From Helicoverpa zea (Eukaryota > Arthropoda > Insecta > Lepidoptera > Noctuidae): DNA of 64,000 bases. The notes below the pieces were generated by a model. That model ran no database searches, had not been told where the DNA came from, and saw only the letters and a program-made list of their open reading frames with translations. How positions within the stretch are numbered: the first letter of the stretch is position 1; each line of letters begins with the position of its first letter. The translations under genes were made by a program, and so were the position numbers. Below, piece after piece: positions 24,001 to 34,300 of the stretch. The stretch is taken from the NCBI RefSeq assembly GCF_022581195.2, contig NC_061470.1, positions 10,230,001-10,294,000 of the forward strand, read 5' to 3'.

Positions 24001-26964
24001 GCATAACATTAAACTCTTCATCGTAATCGTCATAAAGGTTGACTAGATCCTTTTAAATGTACCTATAACCAACTAATGAATCAGAATGTATAACTAATAA
24101 GGATCTAATTCTATAGGAAGTACGCGAACTCCAGCGCCAGCTAGACCACAGCATGAAGCTAGAAGAGTTCCTCCGAACCAAGGGGACGGTCAGACTGACG
24201 GCTGCTGACGCTAAGGCTGAAGCCAAGAAGTTGGAGCAGCAAGAGGAAGAGATGAGGATCTATAATAACTATGTTAATATACTGGAAGCTCTTAAGGTGA
24301 GGAGAACTGAAGAAGCTATTATATTACTAGCTTCTCACAGCGGTTTCAAACGCTTACCGAGGGAACTGCTTCCCGCACCAGGATAAAAACTAGCTTAGGT
24401 ACATATGTTTCTGGTACCTCAGCTACATATAAGTATTACTGCCAAGTTTCATCAAAATTATCATCATTCTTCTCACCATTATAAACTATCATCATTTTTG
24501 CGTGAAATAAGATGCAAACTTTCGCGTTCATAATGTTAGTAGAAAGTACATATTTATTTCATTTTTTTCCCGTATCTTAATATTTTAGGAGTTTGCCGGT
24601 GAAGAAGACGTGGACAAACTAATCCAGGAGTTCACGCGTCGTGAGGAGGAGAACTACGCACTCTTCAACTACATCAACGAAGTGTGCACCGAGCTCAAGA
24701 ACTTGAGCGATAACGTCAAATTGCTTAGAGTTAACATTGGTACATGAAGTTCATTATTTTAAGCATTTCATCTGTCCTGTCAACCAGGCTTATTATACGC
24801 TCAACATTACTATAAAAATACTAATCCGAAATTCTTTCAGAACACTGATGTGCGGCATTGTGACGATCATAAATGTTTATTGTCTAATTGCACGCAAACA
24901 GTTCTAAAATGTAGGTACTTACGCGAAACTGCAACCTTTGTACGCGATCATTGCTAGCAGTGGATTCGCACCGAGGCTTAAACATTTCTGTGCTTATGTA
25001 CTCCCTTATCTATCTACTTTCCCTTCTTTATGTATCTGAATTATCATTCATCATTAAGCCACCTTTCTAGCAGGCTAGATCTGCCCATGAATATACCCTA
25101 CCCTAAATCATCTTTACCATCTCCCAACAGAGGAAGAAAACGCCAAACACCAAGCGAAGTTGTTCCAGCAGCAGGACAGCATCGAGTCCCTTCGCAGCAC
25201 CCTGGAAGAGAAGCGGCAGGCCACCGCCAGTGCCCGTGCGACTTGCGAGCGAAGCACGAGAGTGTTGGAGACTTTGTTGCAGCAAATATATGCTTTGGCA
25301 CTGTAAGTACCAATATTCCCCCAACATAGGTAGAAACACTAAGCGAAGCTATTCCAGCAGCAGGACAGCATAGAATCTCTCCGCAGTACGTTAGAAGAGA
25401 AGCGGCAGGCCACTGCCAGTGCCCGCGACACCTGCGAGCGAAGCACGAGAGTGTTGGACACTTTGTTGCAGCAGATATATGCGTTGGCACTGTAAGTACC
25501 AATATTCCCCCAACATAGGAAGAAGCACCAAGCGAAGCTATTCCAGCAGCAGGACAGCATAGAATCTCTCCGCAGCACGTTAGAAGAGAAGCGGCAGGCT
25601 ACCGCCAGTGCCCGCGCTACTTGCGAGCGAAGCACGAGAGTGTTGGAGACTTTGTTGCAGCAGATATTTGCTTTGGCGCTGTAAGTACCCATCTTACCTC
25701 CCAACAGAGGAAGAAACTGCCAAGCACCAAGCGAAGTCACCGTCTTTGCCTTTATACGTCTTCTCTGGACCCGACCATTTTATTGTAATACCTACTAAAA
25801 ATCGTTGACAGATGTCTCAAAGAATCCCAACAATTCTTCAGTAACTGATCGTTTTGGTTTGCTGACTGGCGCCTGACTTGCCAGCATTATGGCATCTCCG
25901 CTCATCTTTCCTTACTCCGTGGGTTGCATTAAAATATGTTCCCTCTTTGCTCTTTGAAGCGGAAAGGCGTCATAACTTCCTACTAAGTCGAACCCCATTC
26001 AATAATTTCGCAATTTTGTTGTAATGTCCAACTAAAAGTAAATAAGCTTAACAAGTTTTCCTACTTCTTAAAGAAACTCGGTTAGCCCATCCAGTCCCAG
26101 TCCCAGCCCAGTCTAGTCTCGAGAGAGCCTGCAAAGTTATACGGAAATTAGTTCCTTCGGCGCACATAAATAATGCTACTTACAGCCTCATTTCCTCATA
26201 CCCCACAGCTCATCAGACTGCGACTCGCTGCCTCTTCTGAAGTTGTTGGGCAAACCGTTTGACATCAACGTGACCAACGCGCGTCTGTACATCAAGAGCT
26301 TGGAGAAGAAGGTCATTGAGATCATCGATCTTGTGAGAATTGATGAGGTAAGTATCAACACATTTACCACCTTGTATTGTTCGTGGCAATCTAGTTACCG
26401 GCACGGATATTGAGCCCTGACCTTCACCTGCGCAGAAGCGATTTATTGGTTTATTGCCTTGTGTACAGTGCGCAAAGCGATCCCCACTCTTCCGCCGAGA
26501 GCTCAATATCCGTGCCGACAACTTACACCATTTTGAAGCTATTTGACTTTTTTGCGCCAGTTTGTTTACCCCTACAATAATACTTATTATGTAAAAAAAT
26601 GTTTTTATTCACGACTTTCTCTAGAAATTCTTTAAATTAACCATTTGGTCCACAACCAAAGAGCGTGTGGCTCATACCCCTTCCTCTCCACTGTCAACCT
26701 TTTTTTTGTTTCTGTTCAGTAACTCGATCGTGCGATTGAAATTACTGTTACTATACTTTTATTTATTTAGGCACATACATTTACCATTACAGGCAAACTC
26801 AATGTGCCTTAATTTACACTCCATAAATAAATAAATAAAACTTATGTTTCCAGCTACTACAACGTCAAGCAGAGAGCAAGGAGCGTACACCGCCGTCCAC
26901 TCGTCGTCGCCGCGCCCGCGCCGCCGCGCAACGCACGCGCGACACCGTCGCCGCACAGGCTTAG
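21003..26964 (+). CDS. ODAD1: Outer dynein arm docking complex subunit (CCDC63/CCDC114-like)
   Basis: Ten exons: 21003-21083, 21635-21757, 22167-22361, 22839-22978, 23471-23645, 24117-24296, 24589-24739, 25131-25302, 26209-26347, 26854-26964. All borders are GT/AG (24740 is GTACAT) and the phases agree; the 1467 nt give 488 residues. The protein is almost wholly coiled coil. The stretch FFNTHWKNQLKRLMDGKAMI, then EQAISTYDQREEWCNKLDAL (exon 5), is typical of ODAD1/CCDC63. Members of this family tether outer dynein arms to the axonemal doublet; in insects that points to sperm flagella and perhaps sensory cilia. It is shorter than vertebrate CCDC63. The C-terminus is a basic, Arg-rich tail (RTPPSTRRRRARAAA). 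Two complete extra copies of exon 8 follow it (see 25330 and 25519). CCDC63 and CCDC114 cannot be separated by eye. Confidence 0.88.
21334..21478 (+). repeat. Retroposon family A, intron 1 copy
   Basis: It begins CCGAGCCTTTTCCCAACTAT and runs through CTAACCGGATGTAGCTGAGT to GGGCAACCCAATACCCCTTG. GACCGTGT appears just before it and again after it (near 21487), a possible target duplication. Confidence 0.65.
23153..23362. mobile_element. MITE in intron 4 of the ODAD1-like gene
   Basis: GGGATCTATCAGACAGAGAG at the left is mirrored by CTCCCTGTCTGATAGATCCC at the right, with inverted similarity continuing through AGCGGTCAC and GTTTTGCTTTC. The element is 210 bp and non-coding. The target site is not clear. 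Confidence 0.7.
23365..23463 (+). mobile_element. Retroposon with 14-bp target duplication at a splice acceptor
   Basis: A 71-bp insertion (23379-23449) of family A is flanked by perfect 14-bp direct repeats CATTCCCTTACCTC (23365-23378 and 23450-23463). The right-hand copy forms the polypyrimidine tract of the exon 5 acceptor, whose AG is at 23469-23470. The original tract therefore survives twice, 85 bp apart. Confidence 0.85.
24990..25045 (-). repeat. Degenerate piece of the 25-bp minisatellite
   Basis: Reads TTATGTACTCCCTTATCTAT on the plus strand, the complement of the unit consensus at 18821-20645. About two units long. It lies in intron 7 of the ODAD1-like gene. Confidence 0.6.
25330..25491 (+). 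pseudogene. Second copy of ODAD1-like exon 8, with stops
   Basis: The copy starts after an AG at 25328-25329 and ends at the same kind of GTAAGT donor. It is 162 nt, phase 2 at both ends, so it could be spliced in after exon 8. In that frame, however, it opens with TAG at 25331 and TAA at 25340. The following 49 codons are open and match exon 8 with 13 synonymous codon changes and two replacements (A to D, E to D). It is probably not used in its present form. Confidence 0.75.
25519..25680 (+). CDS. Third copy of ODAD1-like exon 8, possibly usable
   Basis: The acceptor AG is at 25517-25518 and a GTAAGT donor follows 25680. The exon is 162 nt, phase 2-2 and fully open. Spliced after exon 8 (25131-25302) it would read on without a frame change and add 54 residues that nearly repeat the exon 8 coiled coil. 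Compared with exon 8 it has 12 synonymous codon changes and one replacement (Y to F). It cannot replace exon 8, because its 5' phase differs. Whether it is expressed cannot be told from the sequence. Confidence 0.5.
25701..25740 (+). repeat. 5' fragment of a fourth exon 8 copy
   Basis: CCAACAG, an acceptor like that of exon 8, is followed by about 30 bp matching the exon 8 start. The match then breaks off into unrelated sequence, so the array ends inside the exon. Confidence 0.7.
26394..26522. mobile_element. MITE in the last intron of the ODAD1-like gene
   Basis: The ends GTTACCGGCACGGATATTGA and GAGCTCAATATCCGTGCCGA are inverted repeats of about 20 bp. The element is 129 bp and non-coding. 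Confidence 0.65.
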
Positions 26965-27308
26965 AATTTACAACAAATACTTATTACTGCTGTAATATTT
27001 TACCAATATTTAATCGTGTTCTGAATAATCTAAATAATAATAATATTAAGTCACATATTATGTGGATTTGCAATGGTTTGTTTAATAAACGGGTCCACGC
27101 TTTCTTAATGCGGATGCAGACACTGCCGGAATGGATGGATATTATGAATATCATGGAGAAAAATCGAATGAGGGATCCAGAGTGTCAACTATCATACCAG
27201 TAGAACAGATCTAAGAAACACCGTACCATATTTTCAGATCAGACGTATGATTGTTTAAACTTGAAAACTCACTAGATTTGAATGATTTATTGCCACAACA
27301 TTGATCAA

Positions 27309-27334
27309 AATAAAATACTTGTATTCAAAATAAA
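27309..27334 (+). terminator. Polyadenylation signals of the ODAD1-like gene
   Basis: AATAAA occurs at 27309-27314 and 27329-27334, some 345-370 bp after the stop codon. It is the first good pair of signals before the opposing gene. Confidence 0.5.
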
Positions 27335-27344
27335 TTCATTTGGT

Positions 27345-27350
27345 TTTATT
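27345..27350 (-). terminator. Polyadenylation signal for the separase transcript
   Basis: AATAAA on the minus strand. If it serves separase, the 3' untranslated region runs from 28398 to about 27330 and the two convergent transcripts would meet or overlap by some tens of bases. The candidate spliced 3' exon starting at 27605 supports a transcript this long. Confidence 0.35.
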
Positions 27351-27605
27351 TAATTTAGTTAGAGTACAAAATTCACCTTATTTTATATCCATCTTAATTT
27401 CTTTCTCTCGTAAAATGTTTTACAATAAAAGTTAATTTGTACTAAATTATGTTTCAACATAACTTCTATTTCTCAATATTTACATATTTACAATGACACA
27501 TTTCTCGTAGGAACTTAATACAATAGTTTATAATCTAGCATCAAATAGTTAGGTACTATAAAATGTCGTTTGAATTCGCCACGAGATTTTTTTGAGTATT
27601 TCTAC
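27351..27605 (-). other. Candidate downstream (3' untranslated) exon of separase
   Basis: A good minus-strand acceptor (TTTCAG) ends at 27606 and is followed by AT-rich sequence to the AATAAA at 27350-27345. Minus-strand donors exist after the stop codon (just below 28383) and after the decayed exon copy (just below 27915), so a spliced 3' region is possible. Read from a phase-2 donor, it begins with a stop at once. Confidence 0.3.
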
Positions 27606-27914
27606 CTGAAACAACACAAAAATTAAATAAATAACGACATCACTATATTTTCTTTTAAACACGATTTTATAAGGTCGACATAACTGTGTAATGGAATTTA
27701 AGGTAACTAATTGTAGTAATACTACTCTTGTACTCTCACTATAAGACATGTCATCGACACGAAAGAAGAAGAAGGTAACCAATATGATAATATATAAACT
27801 GATCTGATGATGAAGCCGGAAGATATGAACTGGAATTTCATGACGGAACATCGAATCATAGCTGTCTTTGGACTAACCTATATTTAAGTCTGTTTCAATT
27901 TTGAATAAGTTTAC

Positions 27915-27992
27915 CTGTATATTTTAGTGGTAACAGGTAGCCTCTGGCGAATCATGACATAGTACCAAGCGGCCCTTGTTCTGACATAGTGT
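27915..27992 (-). pseudogene. Decayed duplicate of the separase terminal exon
   Basis: On the minus strand the 78-nt segment starts after TTGTTCAG like the real terminal exon, contains TACTATGTCATGAT matching TACGTCATGAT there, and ends in ACTAAAATATACAG|GTAAAC, matching ACTAAAATATTCAG|GTAAGA. The middle has been deleted and changed. In the frame set by the preceding exon (phase 1) it gives 12 residues and a stop. In another frame it reads YYVMIRQRLP, clearly akin to NYVMIASSVVARGLPL of the real exon, so its proper frame is lost. Confidence 0.6.
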
Positions 27993-28398
27993 CTGAACAA
28001 AGAACAATGTCAGACGTCCATAGTAACTTAGGCTCAATAAAAATATTTCATGTACAGTGAAAATTCTTACAGTTTTTTGTATAGTTTAATGTCAGAAGCT
28101 TTTCTATGTTTTCCACTTTTGCATTGAACTTCTCTAAACCAAATTATTCCAAATTATTAAAACGAAAAACCTGAACTCGATAAACAAAATAATTACTTAT
28201 TCAACTGATATATTTTTTTTGGAAGAGTTCTAGATAACAATTAAATATTTTATAAGAAGTTAGTATTTTATATTTAAATTGTTGTAGTAAAGAACTTTGT
28301 GTCCGTGAGAATTTAGTTTTAAAAGTTGATTGGGTGGGCCGAAACATGACATTGTTCTTTAAGTTTGTCTGAATAATCTTACCTGAATATTTTAGTAT

Positions 28399-31300
28399 TT
28401 ATTCTCGTATCCTAAGAGGCAAGCCCCTAGCGACGACACTGCTGGCTATCATGACGTAGTTGGTGGAGCCGCGAGCTCGGCACACGGCGCGGAGAATATC
28501 TCGTTCGTGTATTGTCTGACCTTTTTGGTCTGATGTTGTGTCTGAAATGAATAAGAGAACATAACTATAGGTTATACATGCTAATAGGCCTGTGTACTAG
28601 GGTGTAACTTATATTATGAAAAGGGAATGGGGATGACATTATTTTTTAGGAATTCATGTAAGTCACTATTTCCTCTATAGAAGGGAGTGTCACACATAAT
28701 TATTAAACCCCACCTCTGTTTCTTCTTAAGTGCTTAATTTACCAGAACTTAGGTAACCTTCAGTAGCTTCTGCCAGCGATTTTATCCGCATTCCCTAAGA
28801 CTTACTTCCCGCACCCGGATAAAATACATCCAAAACAGATTTTTTTTTTCAAATCAAACCATTAATTCACAAACTGCTTTAATAATATCAGTAATAGCTT
28901 TATTAATAATATATTTACCTAGTATTTTATTACTCCACTTGGCCTTCCCCACGCTGTGCCAGGGTAAGGGCGCTTCAGACGGCACGTACAGCGACAGCAG
29001 AGTGCTCACTACCTTGTCCACTTCCAAGTCTGTCACCTCCCATAGCATACCCACCACCATGGGGCTGTGGGATATATAGACACAAGTTATGTATATGTCA
29101 GGTAATTACACTTACTATAATAATTTAAAGTATTTTTTGCAGCACCAGTCCGGTTCTTCCAACCAAAAATAATTAGTTAAATAAATTATGAACATAGAAT
29201 ATTTTGACTCAAAATACCAATGCCATAAAACACAAGTGACAACTCCTCTGCCTTATCGGGGCAGACGTCATTATTATTTCTTTTCGCAGGTCTGCTGGAA
29301 GACATTTCTCTAGAAATAAGCAGTAACTTTGTACTCAATTGTATTCGGTATGTCATTTCTAATTATAATTAATAGTGTGTACATTTTGACCATTTGGCGA
29401 AGTTTCATTACAGGTACATCTTTATACTGTGGCATAGCGTTCTGTGCATTGTGTCCAATCACGGCCGACAATCAGCTATTTTCGTGACTCACCAGGCAGC
29501 AATATGCAGATGATGATGTGCGGCGGCGGGCGGAGCCCGGGGTGCGGGCGCCGCGAGTCGCACGGAGCCGCAGCCCGACAGCACGCACAGGGCGGAGCCC
29601 CGCGCCTGCTCCACGCCGGCGCCCCCGCCTCGAGCTGCTAGCTGGCATCCGTCGCCGTGGCCGCAGTATCTGCATACAATGAATTATGGCTATTGAAAAA
29701 GTCGTTGTATTTCGTAAAGTTAATTATTCTTCGGAACTTGTGGCTTAGACAAAGCTGATCGATTATAAGGTTAAGCATGCTTAGAGGGCAGTCGGTCCGT
29801 TGTCTTCGATCTTGTCATAATTGTCAAATTGTCTTAATTCTTTGCATACCATAGGGACAACTGTTGACCGATTGTTTAGGCTCGGCTTCACTGATTACCA
29901 ATAGTATCAACTAGTTATCTGATAGTTAATGCTATCTACTTTAGAAAGACTGCTTATAAATTCTTCCAAGTATCGCTATCCGAGACATGTAAAACCAAAT
30001 AATAGTTTATCTGTCACATTATTCCTGATAAACTAGCCATAACACTTACAAGAACACATCAGCTTCACTAAGATGCGCGATGAAGTCAGCCGGAGAAGGC
30101 GGCTCTCCGACGTGCCCCTTCCACTCGGGACACCAGTACTCTACGAACGATGTCATACGATTCTCCATGCGGTCCAGATTCTTCTCTGAAAGGAGAATTG
30201 CAAACATTATTTAAACTAACTGTTGTTTCTCATATTTTTAGGATTGTCTGTATATGTCTTAGTTGGTAAGCCTTAATAAATAAATAACTTTATTATATAA
30301 AAAAATAACTTATGAGGGCCTCTACTCTCTTATGTTTTTATATATTTATTTATAAAAAATTTTAACAGGAATAAATCTTTTGAAAGGATTGGAATGTGAA
30401 GAAAGAATGCTTTAATAAATCGACATACTTTGAAAAAATTGCATAAGTATTCTAGTAACTGTTTCAATCATTTTTAGCACCTTTGCACAAACAGTTCCTC
30501 CTATTTTAGTAAGGCAGATTAAATTGTGGGTCTCGGCTGTCATTGGAACATCTTTGACAGTTGTAACGGGTTGTCAGACTTTCTAGCAGAAGGAAGATCA
30601 GGTTGCCTAGGTAACTGGGTTGAGGTCAGACGGGCAGTTGTTCCTTGAAAACATTGGTACTCAACTGCATCTGATTAAGACTGGAAGCCAACCCCAATAT
30701 TGTATGGTAGGCCGATAATAAAATTAAATAAAGACAAAATTATCAGAAGAAACCCTTGGCTTATCATTTTGTATTGTGTTTACTTAAAAATAAATAAAGA
30801 CTAATTTAACTTCCATACCTGGATTAATAACGTATCTGCCAACATCACATTTGGCGGCAAAGTATCCGTCGACAATTTTACTCTCGTGTATCTTATACAA
30901 GTAGTATAAGAAGTGAATATTTTCCATACGAGAGACCGGATGCTGGTTCAATATGGGCAATGTTTCCCATGGGAATGTGTCAAGCATCTGGAAATTATGA
31001 AAAACGTACCTACTATCATGTCTAAAATTAACTACATATTTAATGTATTCTAGGTAAAAGTTTACTTGATCTCGGACTTCGATCAAGGCCTAGAACATGA
31101 ACTATATTTTCACTTTTCTTCCTGACTGTTGGTCTATATTGAATGCTGCAAATCGCAAAACTATTTATTTTGCAATTATTAGGACACTAATTTAATTTCT
31201 TAAGACAAACTTTACACTTTTTACAGGTACAACGACAACGGCTTCTATCGTTATGATGTCTAACTATCACGGTTGAGACATGACATATAAGAAGAGCAGC

Positions 31301-34300
31301 CCAAACTTTTATTGATACGGTTTTTTAACAAATAAAGTTCAAAACTCACCTCATCCACAATAAGTATAACAGGATGCCGTTTAGCCTTCTTCAAACCAGC
31401 CCATTCATCATTATCTTTCACTTGCATAGCAGCCTGAGAAAACGCCCTAATACCATCAACCAAACCAAAATGATGTATCTTTTCAAAACTCTTCGACAAA
31501 CATTTTAAACAAAGTTCGTTTAAAAATCGAAACTCCTTAGTACAACTGCCACATTCGAAATTTAAAACTCGTCGAACATCTTCAGTGTTGCCATGTTCCG
31601 TCAATATTCTTCGAATGCAGGTTTTAATTTGTTGTGATTGCAACACTGGACAGCTTTCTATGAGGTTGTATAGCAGGATTTTTTGTTTTTGTGTCAGGCG
31701 GATGAAACTGAAAAGAATAACTTTATTATATATGATCTAGTGGCAATGGCAATTTCCCTTGAGAATCGTATTTTCCTTTTTGTATGAAGGATATTCGATG
31801 TCAACTTTTGTGACTATACTTGAACTGGTTCTTAAAGATAAACATTTGGCAACATTTCGGCAATGAGAGCCTTTACCAAAAGAAAGTATTTTTTACCAAC
31901 CTTAAAAAATTAAACAGTTTTTTCTATATTAGTCGATTTTGCACTATTAGAAACATATTTTACCTCATTAACATTGATATGCAATAATAAAAACTTACCC
32001 CCAATCCTGTATAGTGGTATCTACTAACTTCACCACCTTTTCCTTCAAACTACTGTCTACAAGTTTGCCAGTGAGCAAACTGCCCCAACCACCAAGCCAT
32101 TCTTTATCCATCACATTTATTACACTCTGAAAACAAATAACTATCATTGTAATAAATAAAACTTACCAATGAGATCAGCCACTATAGTTCGGCCATTCAG
32201 AGAATGCGTTCCTGACACGTCGCGATTGAACTGACGACGTAATAACATTCATTGATTATTGATATAATAATGTTGTTTTAATGCTCCTCAATTGTTAAAA
32301 CGGTAAACAACCAGCAAAAATATTTTTATCGTAACTGCAACGCCATTGCAAAGTTACGTCGTCAGTTCAATCGCGACGTGTCAGGAACGCATTCTCTGAA
32401 TGGCCGAACTATACCCGCGGTTACAGTTACGTCCTGTGGGAACTCGATAAATGGCCCATCTGCTCTAGAGCTTGACATGTTCAAACTCCCCATATGTACA
32501 ATCCCTATATATGTACTTCCTTACTGTAGTATTTACTCCCTTATCTACTACCCCTTATTTATTGCCTTAGGTACGTTATGCACTCCCTTTCATTTCCTTA
32601 CATACTTCCCAGACTTACTAACCTTATGTACCTACTTGGGTTTGAGTATTTTTGAATGGCCTACGCAAATGTTCTGCAGATCTGGTATCGTCGTGTGACA
32701 GGTCGTTGAGCTCCCTAAGATATGGTTTGAGCTACACGACGACTGATGCATGCGTGCCGTCTGTTGGGACTGGTCAGCTCCAGCCTGATGTGGCTCTTTC
32801 CTCAAAAGGCCATTCCAGACCGCGTACATGGTGACACTCACACATGATATTACTTGATTTATAACATGTTTGGACTTTAAAAGAGACTATGACTCTTGAG
32901 TTTGTTTCGGCGTTTCTTCTCAGGGATCAGTCAGTTAGGAAATGCCGACCTCAGCGTTCTTAAAATGACGTGTAAAAGTGATGTAATGTCCAACTTGCAA
33001 AATAAACGATTTCATTTCATTTCATTTTATTTACTCACTTGTGTACCTATTGTCTTATATGGTTCCTTCTGCTTTTCCCCTATGTACTACCTACTTTTCC
33101 TTATGTGCTTTTTGAAGCGACTACCTATCTGACCTCCTCAACTCAGTTACCTGCGCAACACAATACCCCTCGGTAAGACTAGTTGTCAGACTTTCTGGTG
33201 TCTGACTACCCGTAACGACTGCCAAAGATGTTCAAACAACAGACGTAGAAATCTTCTTAAAAAACGTAAATAGGTCCAGCAATATTTATAATCTAGACTC
33301 AAGGCAATAGTAATGAGCTGGGTAGGCCGAGCACTGAACTGATTGGAGGACGAATCAATTGTATGTAATGATATCATTTGTTCTATGGTCACAATGTGTG
33401 TGCTTCATTTTAAGAAGCATATATCTCATGCAGGGTTTGTAGTTAAATTTCCTTGCTTGGTAATCACTATCTAATATTATAAAGCTGATGAGTTGGTATG
33501 ATTGAAAGCTCTAATTTCAGGGATCAGCAGATTTTCAGCTATGTGCGGAAAGTCAAACTTAAAAACGTTTATTTAAGTTAAGCTGACAAATCAGCATTTT
33601 TCGAACGTCAAAAACTACGAAAAAAACGAAACAACGCATATCCTTCCCCACTTTCTATGTGTTGTTGCTGGGAAGAAGAAGTGGTGCAACAAACTCCCCA
33701 GCAACACATGTCTGTCTGCTACGTTTTATATAGTAGTTCCGAAACTGCAAGCGAAGTTTAAAATAAATAAATTCCCAGTTAATCTTACCTTCATACGCAA
33801 ATCAATGTCCTCCCGTCGACTCCAATAGTTTTGAACCAATCGTTTGTTGTTCAAAAACTGTGCGTTATCTATAGTCTTGTAGTTTTCGTCTAGCAACGAG
33901 TATAGTTCCGTGAATAGGGGTCTCTCGCCTTCTGTAATATTGAAAGAAGTTTTTTGTACAATTACAGATTTTTAAGGGTATTGCTAAATAATAAGGTCAA
34001 AAATTGGTGGTTGTCATTTTTTTGAATGGTTTACAGGCATGTTATTTATTTGACATATTTTTATACTCACGGTTGTAATTAAGAGAAAAAATTGTTTTGG
34101 TTGTTTGTACCTAAAGGCTTCGAAATTACTGAACCGATCTGAAAATCCTTTTACTGTTGAAATGTTACGAGTAACATAGGCTATATTTTGTTCCAGTATG
34201 GGCAGTAGTTCCCACAGGATGCGGGTGAAACCGCTGGAAATGAGCTTGTTTTTATATAAACTTACCTTTAGTAATATTAGCCGGTATATGCACAGTAACA

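Noticed and set aside
25098..25740. Minus-strand frames of 78-134 codons
   Set aside because: They are antisense to the duplicated ODAD1 exon, and their repeated content comes from that duplication.
29444..29675. GC-rich frames on both strands at the separase catalytic exon
   Set aside because: Only the spliced minus-strand frame of exon 29669-29493 carries the His and Cys motifs; the other frames are composition effects.
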